Below are positions 1 through 7,558 of a DNA stretch of 44,703 nt, piece by piece. The stretch covers positions 1 to 44,703 of the IMG/VR virus record IMGVR_UViG_3300045452_000083; one strand, written 5' to 3'. The notes beneath the pieces are model-generated. The model had not been told where the DNA came from, did not search any database, and saw nothing but the letters and a program-made list of their open reading frames with translations. How positions within the stretch are numbered: the stretch's first letter is position 1; each line of letters opens with the position of its first letter. The translations under genes and the position numbers were made by a program. Origin of the DNA: a virus.

Positions 1-261
1 TCACATCAGCGAAACCATGGTTGTTGCGGGTGTCCAGCTGGGTGACAGGTTCTCCCGCCGCATGCGCCATCGGCATCCTTCTGAGCCAGGCTTAAGCGGG
101 CTGTCCTGATGCAAGGATGTCTCGGTGCTGGGCACTACTTCATTACAGTAAAATGCATGGCAGCATTCGGCGCGGTCCGCGCCGATCATCCTCACCAGGC
201 GTTCCTCGTCCGTCCACTCCCGGTGGCGGCGCCCACCGGTCATTACCGTCACGTGCCGCAT
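1..261 (-). pseudogene. IS66-like OrfA N-terminal fragment (tentative)
   Basis: The first ~25 residues read from 261 (TVMTGGRRHREWTDEERL) resemble the N-terminus of IS66-family accessory OrfA proteins, which begin with a basic stretch followed by a W-[ST]-[DW]-E-[ED] motif. The helix-turn-helix that should follow is missing and the rest of the frame looks non-coding, so this would be a decayed remnant. It is next to another transposase remnant at 324-554, as expected for an insertion hotspot. The frame also runs into the window edge, so the left side cannot be judged. The match is short and the call is tentative. Confidence 0.35.
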
Positions 262-323
262 CGCTGTCCTAACGTACGTCCAAATGTGCGACCATTAGGA
301 TGTCCTGAACACACCCGGCTCCC

Positions 324-554
324 TCAGCAAGCGGCTCCCACCGGACGGATACGACGGCAATGACCGATTCCGGTTAAGTGACGGCTCGGCCGCCGGGCCT
401 CGGACACCTCCAGCCCGCCGTACTTCGACTTCCAGTTGTAGATCGTCGCTTCAGACACCCCGTGATGTCGGGCCGGATCGGCGGTCTTCGCACCCGCCTC
501 CGCTTCCTTCAGCACGCCGATAATCTGTTCTTCTGTAAACCTCGTTCGCTTCAT
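324..554 (-). pseudogene. IS3-family transposase OrfA, truncated
   Basis: From the ATG at 554 the frame reads MKRTRFTEEQIIGVLKEAEA and continues through GVSEATIYNWKSKYGGLEVSEARR. This is the typical N-terminal helix-turn-helix of IS3-family (IS407-like group) OrfA. Family similarity stops at about 390, after SEARR. The leucine-zipper region and the OrfB integrase domain are absent, and the remaining codons down to 324 look random. A start at 569 would add five residues, but family members begin at MKR. It is a dead fragment that marks past insertion and deletion beside the secretin operon. Confidence 0.85.
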
Positions 555-702
555 CTGTTCGTCCCTCAATGGGCCGGACTCAAATCGAGCTTGGAGGAAA
601 ATCAGGGAGTCACGTCATATGTCAGCGAGGCGCCTTCCTCCCCAAATCACTGTTGGCAGTACTTATGCCAGCGTGCCCCTGCTCCCGTTGTGAAATTGCG
701 AC

Positions 703-2736
703 TTAGTAGAGCAGGTTATCCCACGTTTCCTCAAGAACCTTTCCCATTGAAAATTTGCGCTTCAGAGGCGTCAGTGTCAAATCTCCAGATTTGAATTCTC
801 CGTACAGTTCATGAGATTGCAGCGATTTCAATATCGCCTCCACTGTACCTGAACGAATGCCTTCGCTTGAGCGGGTTTGAGCCTCGAGGGTCATGAGTTC
901 CTCTTGCCCGATCGGATAATCCTTATCCTGCCGGGCGGCAGGATCGGAAAGGCTGATCGACTGCCCAAGGGTCTTAGGGCGGCGAGGTGTGATGACGATA
1001 AGCACTTCTTCATCAATGGATGATTTTGATGAATGCTTGAACAGATTCTGAATTACAGGAATGCTCTTTAAGATAGGGGTTCCGGAAGTTGAGCTGCTTT
1101 TGTCTGATGCGCGAAATCCGGACAAAACAAGAGTCTGATCGAAATTTATCAATACGCTTGTTGAGACTGTATTACTTGATGTGGTTAGAACAGACCCATC
1201 GGAGATGTTGGGTTCTGTAAAAGTCCGTTCAGCTGATACTTTTAGAAGCATGCTGTCATCGTCAACGAAGGTCGGAGTTACGGCAACGGTCATGCCGATG
1301 CGCTTTTCCTGGATTGACCCACCAGAATAACCTCCGCCTTCTATTAGGAAGTTGATGTTGTAGCCTGTGAAGAAGGTTGAAGGTTGCCGATCAAGGCTCA
1401 TCAAGGTCGGGCGCAGGATCATGTCTGAACGGCGCTCGGCTGCATTTGCAATATTCAGTGCGTAGGTGATGCCAACCGATGGCAGCGAAAGCGTGCCAGA
1501 GAGGGTCGAGGTGCTTCCCAAAAACGGGTCGCTCGATTTCGTCCAGGACTTGCTGCCCGTCAAAACGACCTTCAGTCCGTCAAGCAGGTTGACGCCATTC
1601 GTTGCCACGGAGGTCTTTGCCGTGCGCAGCAATGTGACATCCACCATTGCCATTCGCGGAAGCGGCATACCTTTGCAGGGCGCGGGTAGGGCGGTTAGCT
1701 GTTGAATTTGATTGTTGTTTTGAGACCCGTTTGACAGATTCGGAGGAGGGGCGGAGTTGAACCCTCCACCCATGTTAGACGCAGAACTGAACGCCTGCTG
1801 GCAATCGCTCCAGTTTCTTTCCGTTGGCCCATCAGAACTGTCAGGCCCTGAACCGGCCATCGACCGTCCTGTGTAAGCCGGTGGATTATCGAGCAGTGTA
1901 TCACTTTCCCCGCGATCTTCTTCCGCCTGCTCGGCCTGGGCAAATTGGAAGGCAACGTTTTTTTTGGCCGTGACCTTGCCCAAACTTTCGTGCACGCTAT
2001 CCCACCGCGAAATGCGCCTTCTCAAGCGCTCACCAAGTTTGGGGTCGATCTGCACCAGGTCAAGGCGAAAACGCTCGGCTGTGGTAATATCTCCAGATGC
2101 GGCGCTCGTGATTGCGAGGGCCTGAAGGATCGCCGGATCATCCTTGCTCTGGCTTAGTTGATATGCGCGCCGCGCGGCCCAGGACGCAAGAAATGGCTTG
2201 TGCGCATAATAGGCGCTCAGGCTTAAGGCGAGATGTGCTTCGACATCTGATGGATCGAGAAGAACCGCCTTGGCAAGTGCCGCCGATGCCGCATCAAAGC
2301 GTTTTGTTTCAGCATAAAGCATGCCCAGTTGCCTGGCCGCCTGTGGTAGATTGGGATCGATCCCCAATGCAGTCAAATAGCCCGCTTCGGCCAACTGCGC
2401 GTTGCTGGTCTGTCCATTTCGCCAGCCCAGATGATAGGCAATCGCATTGAGATAATGCAGCTGGGCGTTTTCCGGGTCGATATTGAGGGCGAGGTTGAGG
2501 TGCTGGTTAGCTTCAGGATAGCGGGCTGCCTGCAGACTCACGCTCCCCATCTGCACCTGCTTGAGCACCTTGGGTGGCAAGGCCGCGAGAGATACAGGCG
2601 CTTCGCAATGCTTGCCTTTGCAACCTGCTTGTGGATGCGATGCTCCTGCATGGGTAGGATACCCGGCCAGCAGCAACGGTACTGATAGCGCCAGCCACGG
2701 CCTGGCCGAGAAGGGGGTAAACCCTGGGCGATGCAT
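703..2736 (-). CDS. TPR-containing secretin (type II/III secretion or pilus-type outer-membrane pore)
   Basis: This 677-aa protein begins with a basic then hydrophobic segment (residues ~12-30) that looks like an export signal. Residues ~55-245 show tetratricopeptide-like pairs of helices (spacings around LNLALNIDPENAQ and LAKAVLLDPSDVEAH). A Ser/Asn/Gly-rich linker follows (~275-350), then a module with GVNLLDGLKVVLTG (~381-394) and a C-terminal secretin domain (~420-586) with RPTLMSLDRQPS, GMTVAVTPTF, DQTLVLSGF and the closing VLIVITPRRP. Secretins form gated multimeric channels in the outer membrane. Its start codon overlaps the upstream gene's stop by one base (TAATG), so the two genes are translationally coupled. 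No inner-membrane ATPase, pseudopilin or platform gene lies nearby, so the transported substrate is unknown. Base composition is visibly less GC-rich than the prophage. Confidence 0.85.
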   Translation of the reverse strand: MHRPGFTPFSARPWLALSVPLLLAGYPTHAGASHPQAGCKGKHCEAPVSLAALPPKVLKQVQMGSVSLQAARYPEANQHLNLALNIDPENAQLHYLNAIAYHLGWRNGQTSNAQLAEAGYLTALGIDPNLPQAARQLGMLYAETKRFDAASAALAKAVLLDPSDVEAHLALSLSAYYAHKPFLASWAARRAYQLSQSKDDPAILQALAITSAASGDITTAERFRLDLVQIDPKLGERLRRRISRWDSVHESLGKVTAKKNVAFQFAQAEQAEEDRGESDTLLDNPPAYTGRSMAGSGPDSSDGPTERNWSDCQQAFSSASNMGGGFNSAPPPNLSNGSQNNNQIQQLTALPAPCKGMPLPRMAMVDVTLLRTAKTSVATNGVNLLDGLKVVLTGSKSWTKSSDPFLGSTSTLSGTLSLPSVGITYALNIANAAERRSDMILRPTLMSLDRQPSTFFTGYNINFLIEGGGYSGGSIQEKRIGMTVAVTPTFVDDDSMLLKVSAERTFTEPNISDGSVLTTSSNTVSTSVLINFDQTLVLSGFRASDKSSSTSGTPILKSIPVIQNLFKHSSKSSIDEEVLIVITPRRPKTLGQSISLSDPAARQDKDYPIGQEELMTLEAQTRSSEGIRSGTVEAILKSLQSHELYGEFKSGDLTLTPLKRKFSMGKVLEETWDNLLY

Positions 2737-3734
2737 TAGTTGCCGGCCTCGGCTGCCAGTGCCTGCAGTGTTGCCACCGTCTGTGTGTCAACATCAAGTG
2801 CATTGGCGACCTTCTCGGTGGCGCGATTCTTGAAGTTGGTCATCCAGGCTTGCTTCATTTGCGACACCTGTCCAAGATATCCGAAGGGGGCAGGGATGGT
2901 GTATGTACCTGCGGAGGCCGTTTTGGTATCTCCCATGAAATGGGCTTTGCCTTTGACCTTAATGCTGGCGGAGGAAGACGAAACACTCGTCACTTGCAGG
3001 CACATCCACAAAAAGTCCGTTGGAGGGATAGGGATGCACAGCCCATCGTCGCTGTTGTTGTTGAGGCTGGAGAGCGTTTTCCTGATGTCGAGCGCGCGCC
3101 AGTTGTCATCGCTCCATTTTACGTCCGAATGCACTTGCAGCGAATGTTCGTTGTCGGGATAAAAAATCAGGGCCGTCTGGAACTGGATGGTGCGGGTGCG
3201 GTTCGCGGCATGCAGTTCCTGTCTCTTGCTGACGCCAAAGATCTGGTAGCCATTGGTCACAAGCTGCTGGTATTGCTGTTCCATCGCATAGAGCTTTGCC
3301 AGCACCGACACTGCGTTGCACAGCTTGGCGCGCGAGGTAACAAAATCATTCCAGGCGGCTTCGCCTATTCTGTTAATCACGCGCGGCCTGAGCACATCTG
3401 AACTTATCGGCGATCCGCTGACGCAAGCATCAAGCCGACGCTGGAGGCGATTTTGCATCCCAGCCTGAACGGCTGCCATCGACAGGTTCATCACCGGTGT
3501 GTTGAGGGCATTCCAGTTTCCCGGGGTAGGAAATGGATTGGCTCGTGGCCCGATGTTGAGATTCAGCGGCTCTACGAAGTTGAGGTTGTCATATTCCGAC
3601 TTGATCGCGGCCAGGTCATTGCCAGCCTGCTGGTAAGTCGCTAGCGTGCGTTCCACGGCATCAGGAGCCGTCTGCGCGTTGGCAGCGTTCGATACAATGA
3701 GTGAGCACGCCGCAGCCATTACAAATTTTCGCAT
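2736..3734 (-). CDS. Exported protein of unknown function, operon partner of the secretin
   Basis: The 332-aa product starts at the ATG at 3734, because a GGGGGG ribosome-binding tract lies about six bases upstream; an ATG at 3740 would sit right against that tract. The N-terminus MRKFVMAAACSLIVSNAANA is a clear Sec signal peptide with probable cleavage after ANA. The mature part is mixed helical and beta, with two helical regions (~25-175, and the C-terminal ~40 residues that end in a Leu/Ala-rich helix) and a central beta-rich part. I do not recognise a family. Because it is co-transcribed and coupled with a TPR-secretin, a role as periplasmic or surface partner of that pore is a reasonable inference, but unproven. 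Confidence 0.75.
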   Translation of the reverse strand: MRKFVMAAACSLIVSNAANAQTAPDAVERTLATYQQAGNDLAAIKSEYDNLNFVEPLNLNIGPRANPFPTPGNWNALNTPVMNLSMAAVQAGMQNRLQRRLDACVSGSPISSDVLRPRVINRIGEAAWNDFVTSRAKLCNAVSVLAKLYAMEQQYQQLVTNGYQIFGVSKRQELHAANRTRTIQFQTALIFYPDNEHSLQVHSDVKWSDDNWRALDIRKTLSSLNNNSDDGLCIPIPPTDFLWMCLQVTSVSSSSASIKVKGKAHFMGDTKTASAGTYTIPAPFGYLGQVSQMKQAWMTNFKNRATEKVANALDVDTQTVATLQALAAEAGN

Positions 3735-3758
3735 TTGCATCCCCCCAAAGAGACGCCG

Positions 3759-3788
3759 TGTTTACGCTGTGGGCGGGCGTGGTGTCAA
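3759..3788 (-). promoter_or_regulatory. Probable promoter of the secretin operon, inside the IS21-like end
   Basis: Read on the minus strand, TTGACA (3788-3783) is separated by 18 bases from TAAACA (3764-3759). This places a transcription start at about 3752, ~18 bases before the ATG at 3734. The -35 hexamer is a perfect consensus and lies within TGTCAAG, which could be the very tip of the adjacent IS21-like element. The -10 is weaker. Confidence 0.5.
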
Positions 3789-4053
3789 GTTTTCCGACAT
3801 TCTATTATACGGCTCGATGTGAGAACGGCGGTGCAAAATTAGTCCACGGTAGCGGCGGCAAAGTGCTGCTGCGGGCGGCGTATAAGTCGTCCACTTTCCC
3901 CTTTTTGCGCGAGCAGGGAGGACGAGGAGATTTATACCGTGGATCTTTACCTGAAGGTTCGCCTTGCTTGCGCGGGCGGCATGAGCGCCCGGGCGGCGGC
4001 GAAGCATTTCAACATGTCGCGCGACACGGTTCGCAAGATGCTGTTGTATTCGG
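3783..4053 (+). mobile_element. Left-end remnant of an IS21-like element
   Basis: The region holds the ~155-bp leader and the first codons of an istA gene. From GTG at 3939 the frame reads VDLYLKVRLACAGGMSARAA and continues to KHFNMSRDTVRKMLLYS, which is the conserved N-terminal HTH of IS21-family IstA. Similarity stops at about 4053, and the DDE catalytic core and istB are gone. The likely outer tip is TGTCAAG at ~3783, starting with the TG typical of IS21 ends, but the exact boundary is a guess. The truncation point is just outside the stop codon of the 4071-4796 gene. Confidence 0.7.
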
Positions 4054-4133
4054 AGCAGCCCGTCATCCGATCAGTTGACTACCAAATTCGGCAAGTGCCG
4101 ATCCGTCTCCAGCTTGAGCGCTACAGCCCATAG
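3939..4133 (+). pseudogene. istA: istA transposase, N-terminal fragment
   Basis: Only ~38 residues of IstA remain (HTH region, SARAAAKHFNMSRDTVRK). After LLYS the frame runs into unrelated antisense sequence of the neighbouring gene and stops at 4133. A full-length IstA is around 500 aa, so this copy is inactive. Confidence 0.7.
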
Positions 4134-4796
4134 CGGCGTCTTGGTATAGATCCGCTCGCAGGCGAGGCCGTTTCCAACGCCATGCTCTTGCAGCAATCCC
4201 AGCCAAACGAGCGGCCGCAAGACATGGATGTAGAATGCGGATTTTGTCCGGGAATGGGCGATACCGTCGCGGTCTTTGCTGCTGCCATACAGAACCTGGC
4301 ACAGATGGTCGTCGCTGCATCCACCATGCGCTTCGACATTGATGACGTTGAAGAAAACATCCCAGTTGCCAAACACCGTATCGCCAAAGCGGGTATGCTG
4401 GCTGTGGTCGTAGTTGTATAGCAGGCGTTCGGCCATCACGGCCAGGACAACACCGGGGCGGTGCCTGACCTTCGTCCCCCACTTTGAGATTTGCATTGCG
4501 CCTTTGTGATGGCGTGCCAGTTTCAGCCCGACCAGCAGATCGTGCAGTATGACCAAAGGCGGAAAGTCGATCTCGTTGAGAACCTTGTTGAGGGAATAGA
4601 GGTCGGCGGCGGTGTATTTGGGCCAGGCAAACGCCTCGGCTGCCCATTCCACAAAATAGCGTTTCAAGGCCTTTGACGGCGTCAGTTCAATCGGGCCGTT
4701 GGCATCCATGTATTCCAGGGTCAACAGTGCGGCCCGCAACAGCGGTGAAAACTCGACAGCAAGTTCTTCTGCTTCTTGAGGGATAAGCGATATCAT
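4071..4796 (-). CDS. Conserved hypothetical protein
   Basis: The 241-aa product is taken from the ATG at 4796 (MISLIPQEAEEL); an upstream TTG at 4814 would add six residues. Motifs such as ELTPSKALKRYFVEWAAEAF, DLYSLNKVLNEIDFPPLVIL and HHKGAMQISKWG look like tandem winged-helix segments. I associate this pattern with conserved hypothetical proteins of plasmids and islands, but I cannot name the family with confidence. There is no signal peptide or membrane segment. Its stop codon lies ~18 bases from the truncated istA, so the natural C-terminus could have been altered by that insertion/deletion. It may be the last host-side gene before the prophage. Confidence 0.6.
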   Translation of the reverse strand: MISLIPQEAEELAVEFSPLLRAALLTLEYMDANGPIELTPSKALKRYFVEWAAEAFAWPKYTAADLYSLNKVLNEIDFPPLVILHDLLVGLKLARHHKGAMQISKWGTKVRHRPGVVLAVMAERLLYNYDHSQHTRFGDTVFGNWDVFFNVINVEAHGGCSDDHLCQVLYGSSKDRDGIAHSRTKSAFYIHVLRPLVWLGLLQEHGVGNGLACERIYTKTPLWAVALKLETDRHLPNLVVN

Positions 4797-4861
4797 GAAT
4801 GTGGTGTGCCGCAATTGCGTGCAAAGACCAATCCCTGCCGCTGGGTATCACTTACCCCCGA

Positions 4862-5245
4862 TTACCCGGCGCCAAACACCGCCGTCTCCTGCTCGGCCCA
4901 TGGCAGGTCTGCTGCAATAATCATGTCCTTGAGTGAGATTGCGGGCGCGGCGCGCTGGACCAGCAGCTTTTCCAGCACAGCCGGCGCGAGGTAAGCCAGC
5001 CTCATGGTCCGCCCGACATAGCGGTGGGTTACGCCTTCTGCGCGGGCGATGTCGTCGATCGTCGTGGCCATGCCAGTGTCAAGTTTGCGCCGCCAACTCC
5101 ACGCCTTGGCGATCGCTTTCATGACATGCGGATCGGCGCCACCAGTGTCCGGCACCATATTGGCAGGCGGCACGATCTTCGGTCGCCCGTTGCGTTTGCG
5201 TAGCTCAAGCGGGATGAACACCCTCATGGTGGTGGGGGCACTCAT
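4862..5245 (-). CDS. Small HTH protein encoded with the serine recombinase
   Basis: The 127-aa protein is the last gene of the integration operon and overlaps the recombinase stop codon (ATGA at 5245-5242). Residues ~60-95 (TTIDDIARAEGVTHRYVGRT) form a probable helix-turn-helix like those in resolvase/ParB-type accessory proteins. The N-terminal segment IPLELRKRNGRPKIV is basic. Proteins of this kind recur directly downstream of large serine recombinases in alphaproteobacterial elements, so a role as directionality factor or accessory DNA-binding protein is inferred from position only. Confidence 0.7.
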   Translation of the reverse strand: MSAPTTMRVFIPLELRKRNGRPKIVPPANMVPDTGGADPHVMKAIAKAWSWRRKLDTGMATTIDDIARAEGVTHRYVGRTMRLAYLAPAVLEKLLVQRAAPAISLKDMIIAADLPWAEQETAVFGAG

Positions 5246-6561
5246 GCTGCCAACTCCTGTTTCGGAGTGATCAGTTCGCGCACCACCGAGCCGAGGCCGC
5301 CAGTATTGAGATCAATTGCAAGTCCCTCGGCGCTGACCGTTACCCGTTCAACCAGCAGTCGTGCGATGCGCGCCTGCTCAGCCGGAAAGAAGGACTCCCA
5401 CAACCGGTCGAAGGCCGCGAGTGCAGTTACGACATCATGCTCGCCAATTTCTGGATCACTCTTGCGTGCGGCCGCTACCGCTTGCGCTGCGATTTCCGGG
5501 GTCCGCAGTAGCGCCCGGATGTGCTGGGCAACCGATGCCTCCACCATCCCAGCGTTGAGGCGCACGAACGCATCGCGGCCTTCATCAGCACGGTTCCTGA
5601 TGGCATCCATCGAGGTGTAGTAGCGGTAAAGTCGGCTGCCCTTCTTGGTCATGGTCGGGGTCATTGCGACACCGCGGTCGGTGAAGATGAGCCCCTTCAG
5701 CATCGCCGGGGTCTTGGCCCGGGTGTTGGCTGCGCGCTGGCGCGGGCTCTCTTGCAATATGGCATGCACCGCATCCCAAAGCTGCTGGTCGATGATGCCT
5801 TGATGTTCGCCGGGATAGCTCGTGCCCTTGTGGACCGCTTCGCCAAGATAAAGCCGGTTGCGGAACAGCTTGTAGAGGAACCCTTTGTCGATCGGCTTGC
5901 CGCGCTTGCTACGCACATCCTTGGCGACCAGTTCACGGGTCAGCAGCGTGGCCGAGCCCAGCTCGGTGAAACGCTGAAACACGGCCCGAACCTGCGCGGC
6001 TTCAGCCTCGTTGACGACCAGCTTGCGATCGATGACGTCGTAACCCCATGGCACGAAACCACCCATCCACATCCCCTTGGCGCGGCTGGCAGCGAATTTG
6101 TCGCGGATGCGCTCCCCGGTGACCTCGCGTTCGAACTGGGCGAACGACAGGAGGATGTTCAGCGTCAGCCGGCCCATACTGGTCGTGGTGTTGAACGCTT
6201 GCGTCACCGACACGAAGGTCACGTTGTTGCGGTCGAAGGCCTCGACCAGCTTGGCGAAATCCATCAGTGATCGCGACAGGCGGTCGATCTTGTAGACGAC
6301 GATGACGTCCACCAGACCGGCTTCGACGTCTTCCAGCAGGGTCTTGAGCCCGGGCCGGTCGAGAGTGCCGCCGGAGAAGCCGCCGTCATCGTAGCGTTCG
6401 CGCATGCAGACCCAGCCTTCCGCGCGCTGGCTGGCGACATACGCTTCGCAGGATTCCCGCTGGGCATCGAGGCTGTTGAACTCCATGTCCAACCCTTCCT
6501 CGCTGGATTTGCGGGTATAGACGGCGCAGCGCAGGCGGCGCGGTGTTGCTGTCTCCTTCAT
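5242..6561 (-). CDS. Large serine recombinase (probable prophage integrase)
   Basis: The start is the ATG at 6561 (MKETATPRRLR), overlapping the stop of the DUF2924 gene (ATGA). This gives 439 aa; upstream codons of the open frame are antisense-like. The catalytic domain shows YTRKSS with nucleophile Ser19 (Y-x-R-x-S), the spacer DMEFNSLDAQRESCEAYV, YDDGGFSGGTLDRP, and VYKIDRLSRS with its catalytic arginines. The recombinase domain follows (GFVPWGYDV, then AVFQRF..LGSAT), then a zinc-ribbon/coiled-coil region with FTDRGVAMTPTMTKKGSRLYRYYTS. That part lacks the usual Cys cluster of the zinc ribbon. It would integrate and excise the prophage by a Ser-linked mechanism. Its position at the left end of the phage genes supports an attachment site near 4800-4860. 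Confidence 0.9.
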   Translation of the reverse strand: MKETATPRRLRCAVYTRKSSEEGLDMEFNSLDAQRESCEAYVASQRAEGWVCMRERYDDGGFSGGTLDRPGLKTLLEDVEAGLVDVIVVYKIDRLSRSLMDFAKLVEAFDRNNVTFVSVTQAFNTTTSMGRLTLNILLSFAQFEREVTGERIRDKFAASRAKGMWMGGFVPWGYDVIDRKLVVNEAEAAQVRAVFQRFTELGSATLLTRELVAKDVRSKRGKPIDKGFLYKLFRNRLYLGEAVHKGTSYPGEHQGIIDQQLWDAVHAILQESPRQRAANTRAKTPAMLKGLIFTDRGVAMTPTMTKKGSRLYRYYTSMDAIRNRADEGRDAFVRLNAGMVEASVAQHIRALLRTPEIAAQAVAAARKSDPEIGEHDVVTALAAFDRLWESFFPAEQARIARLLVERVTVSAEGLAIDLNTGGLGSVVRELITPKQELAA

Positions 6562-7019
6562 GCTGCAGCCCTCTTGTTTTCGCGCAGGCCAAAGAAGCGG
6601 TAGCCGTTCCACTGCGTTCCGGTGATGTCGCGGGCGATGGCCGACAGGGACTTGTAGCGGCGGCCCTGCCAGTCGAAACCGCCCTGAAGGACCGTGATGA
6701 CATGCTCCACGCCGTCCCATTCGCGCACCAACCGGGTGCCAATGACCGGGTTGCGGGGATCGCTGATCACCGTGCTCCGGACCTTCTTGCCCTCGACCTC
6801 GTCTGCCAGTGCGTCCAGCAGCCTACTGACCGGCTTCGGCAGACCGCCATAGGTCAGTTCCTGGATCCGATAGGCCAGTCGCTGCTCGAGAAATGTCCGG
6901 CTGTTATTAGGCGGCGTTGATCCCATCAGCGTCTGCCATTCGGCTTTCAGTTCATTGACCGTCATGGCCTTTAGGCGCGCCAGCCTTGCCAGCACCGACC
7001 CGTCGTCTTGATGTTGCAT
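6558..7019 (-). CDS. DUF2924 domain-containing protein
   Basis: The 153-aa product has the hallmarks of DUF2924: LKAEWQTLMGSTPPNNSRTF, LEQRLAYRIQELTYGGL, GTRLVREWDGVEHVITVL and the C-terminal FDWQGRRYKSLSAIARDITG plus TQWNGYRFFGL. Family members almost always sit next to a large serine recombinase, as here, where the stop overlaps the recombinase start by four bases. The function is unknown; DNA binding through the C-terminal domain is plausible. The start overlaps the stop of the preceding gene (TAATG at 7021-7017). Confidence 0.92.
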   Translation of the reverse strand: MQHQDDGSVLARLARLKAMTVNELKAEWQTLMGSTPPNNSRTFLEQRLAYRIQELTYGGLPKPVSRLLDALADEVEGKKVRSTVISDPRNPVIGTRLVREWDGVEHVITVLQGGFDWQGRRYKSLSAIARDITGTQWNGYRFFGLRENKRAAA

Positions 7020-7225
7020 TATCGTCCTCCTTTGCGGGCCTTGTGCCCAGGACGACTGACGCTCTTGCTGGCCGGGATAGCGAGCGAACTATCTCCGCTG
7101 TCAGCAGATATAGAACTGGACTGTTCGCGCATGCGCTGAATGCCGGCTGCCAGAATGCGGCCCAACTCGGCAAGCCGAGCTTCAGCGCTCATTTGGTCCG
7201 GATGGAACGGGTTCGGGGTCTTCAC
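7019..7225 (-). CDS. Small conserved protein, first gene of the integration operon
   Basis: A GTG start at 7225 (VKTPNPFHPDQMSAEARLAE) gives 68 aa. The upstream in-frame extension to 7300 looks non-coding. The segment RLAELGRILAAGIQRMREQ followed by a Ser-rich SSSISADSGDSSLA is a pattern I know from short proteins that precede DUF2924 genes. The function is unknown. It couples to DUF2924 by a one-base stop/start overlap, which makes the four-gene operon 7225-4862 tightly coupled throughout. Confidence 0.75.
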   Translation of the reverse strand: MKTPNPFHPDQMSAEARLAELGRILAAGIQRMREQSSSISADSGDSSLAIPASKSVSRPGHKARKGGR

Positions 7226-7333
7226 TTGTGGGTCTCCGTCTCTCGCCCGGATGTGCCGAACGATGGTGCTGAGACGGAAAAGCCAGACGCCCGAAGGCAA
7301 CGGGACACCGATGGAAACCGAGAGAACAGCAAT

Positions 7334-7375
7334 CGGTCAAAAAGTTCGAGCGTGACCCTAGGTCATTTTTGACCG
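7334..7375. promoter_or_regulatory. Nested palindromic operator between the integrase and early operons
   Basis: Ten-base perfect inverted arms CGGTCAAAAA (7334-7343) and TTTTTGACCG (7366-7375) enclose a second inverted repeat TGACC-CTA-GGTCA (7353-7365). The sequence GGTCA therefore occurs four times, with orientation +,-,+,-. The right outer arm contains the -35 hexamer of the early promoter. This is the layout of a repressor operator, but no CI-type gene is seen in the window. Confidence 0.7.
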
Positions 7376-7398
7376 GGGCACCTTATGCTCCTTATACG
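7369..7398 (+). promoter_or_regulatory. Probable early rightward promoter
   Basis: TTGACC (7369-7374) and TATACG (7393-7398) are separated by 18 bases. The -35 hexamer overlaps the palindromic operator, so a bound repressor would block RNA polymerase. Transcription would start near 7405 and give a ~150-base leader before the ATG at 7559. The segment 7400-7550 holds no recognisable gene; a short rightward frame from 7385 merges into the HTH gene but lacks support. Confidence 0.5.
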
Positions 7399-7558
7399 AC
7401 TTAACGTTCATCATAGTTACATACGTCCTGATTCAGGAGACACCCTTGCCTCTCCGGTAGAGGCGGTAATGACCGTAGCCCTGGGGTTAAATATGTCCCC
7501 GGGTCGACCCTTGTGCATTCGACTCAACGGGCCCATTTACCGAGCATGGAGATTGCGA

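Noticed and set aside
6562-6720. Extended N-terminus of the recombinase from 6720.
   Set aside because: The extra 53 residues lie antisense-like over the DUF2924 gene and lack family similarity; the ATGA junction at 6561 fits the family start.
7311-7340. A leftward promoter using the left arm of the operator (TTGACC on the minus strand).
   Set aside because: No acceptable -10 hexamer at 16-18 bases; the integrase operon promoter remains unidentified.
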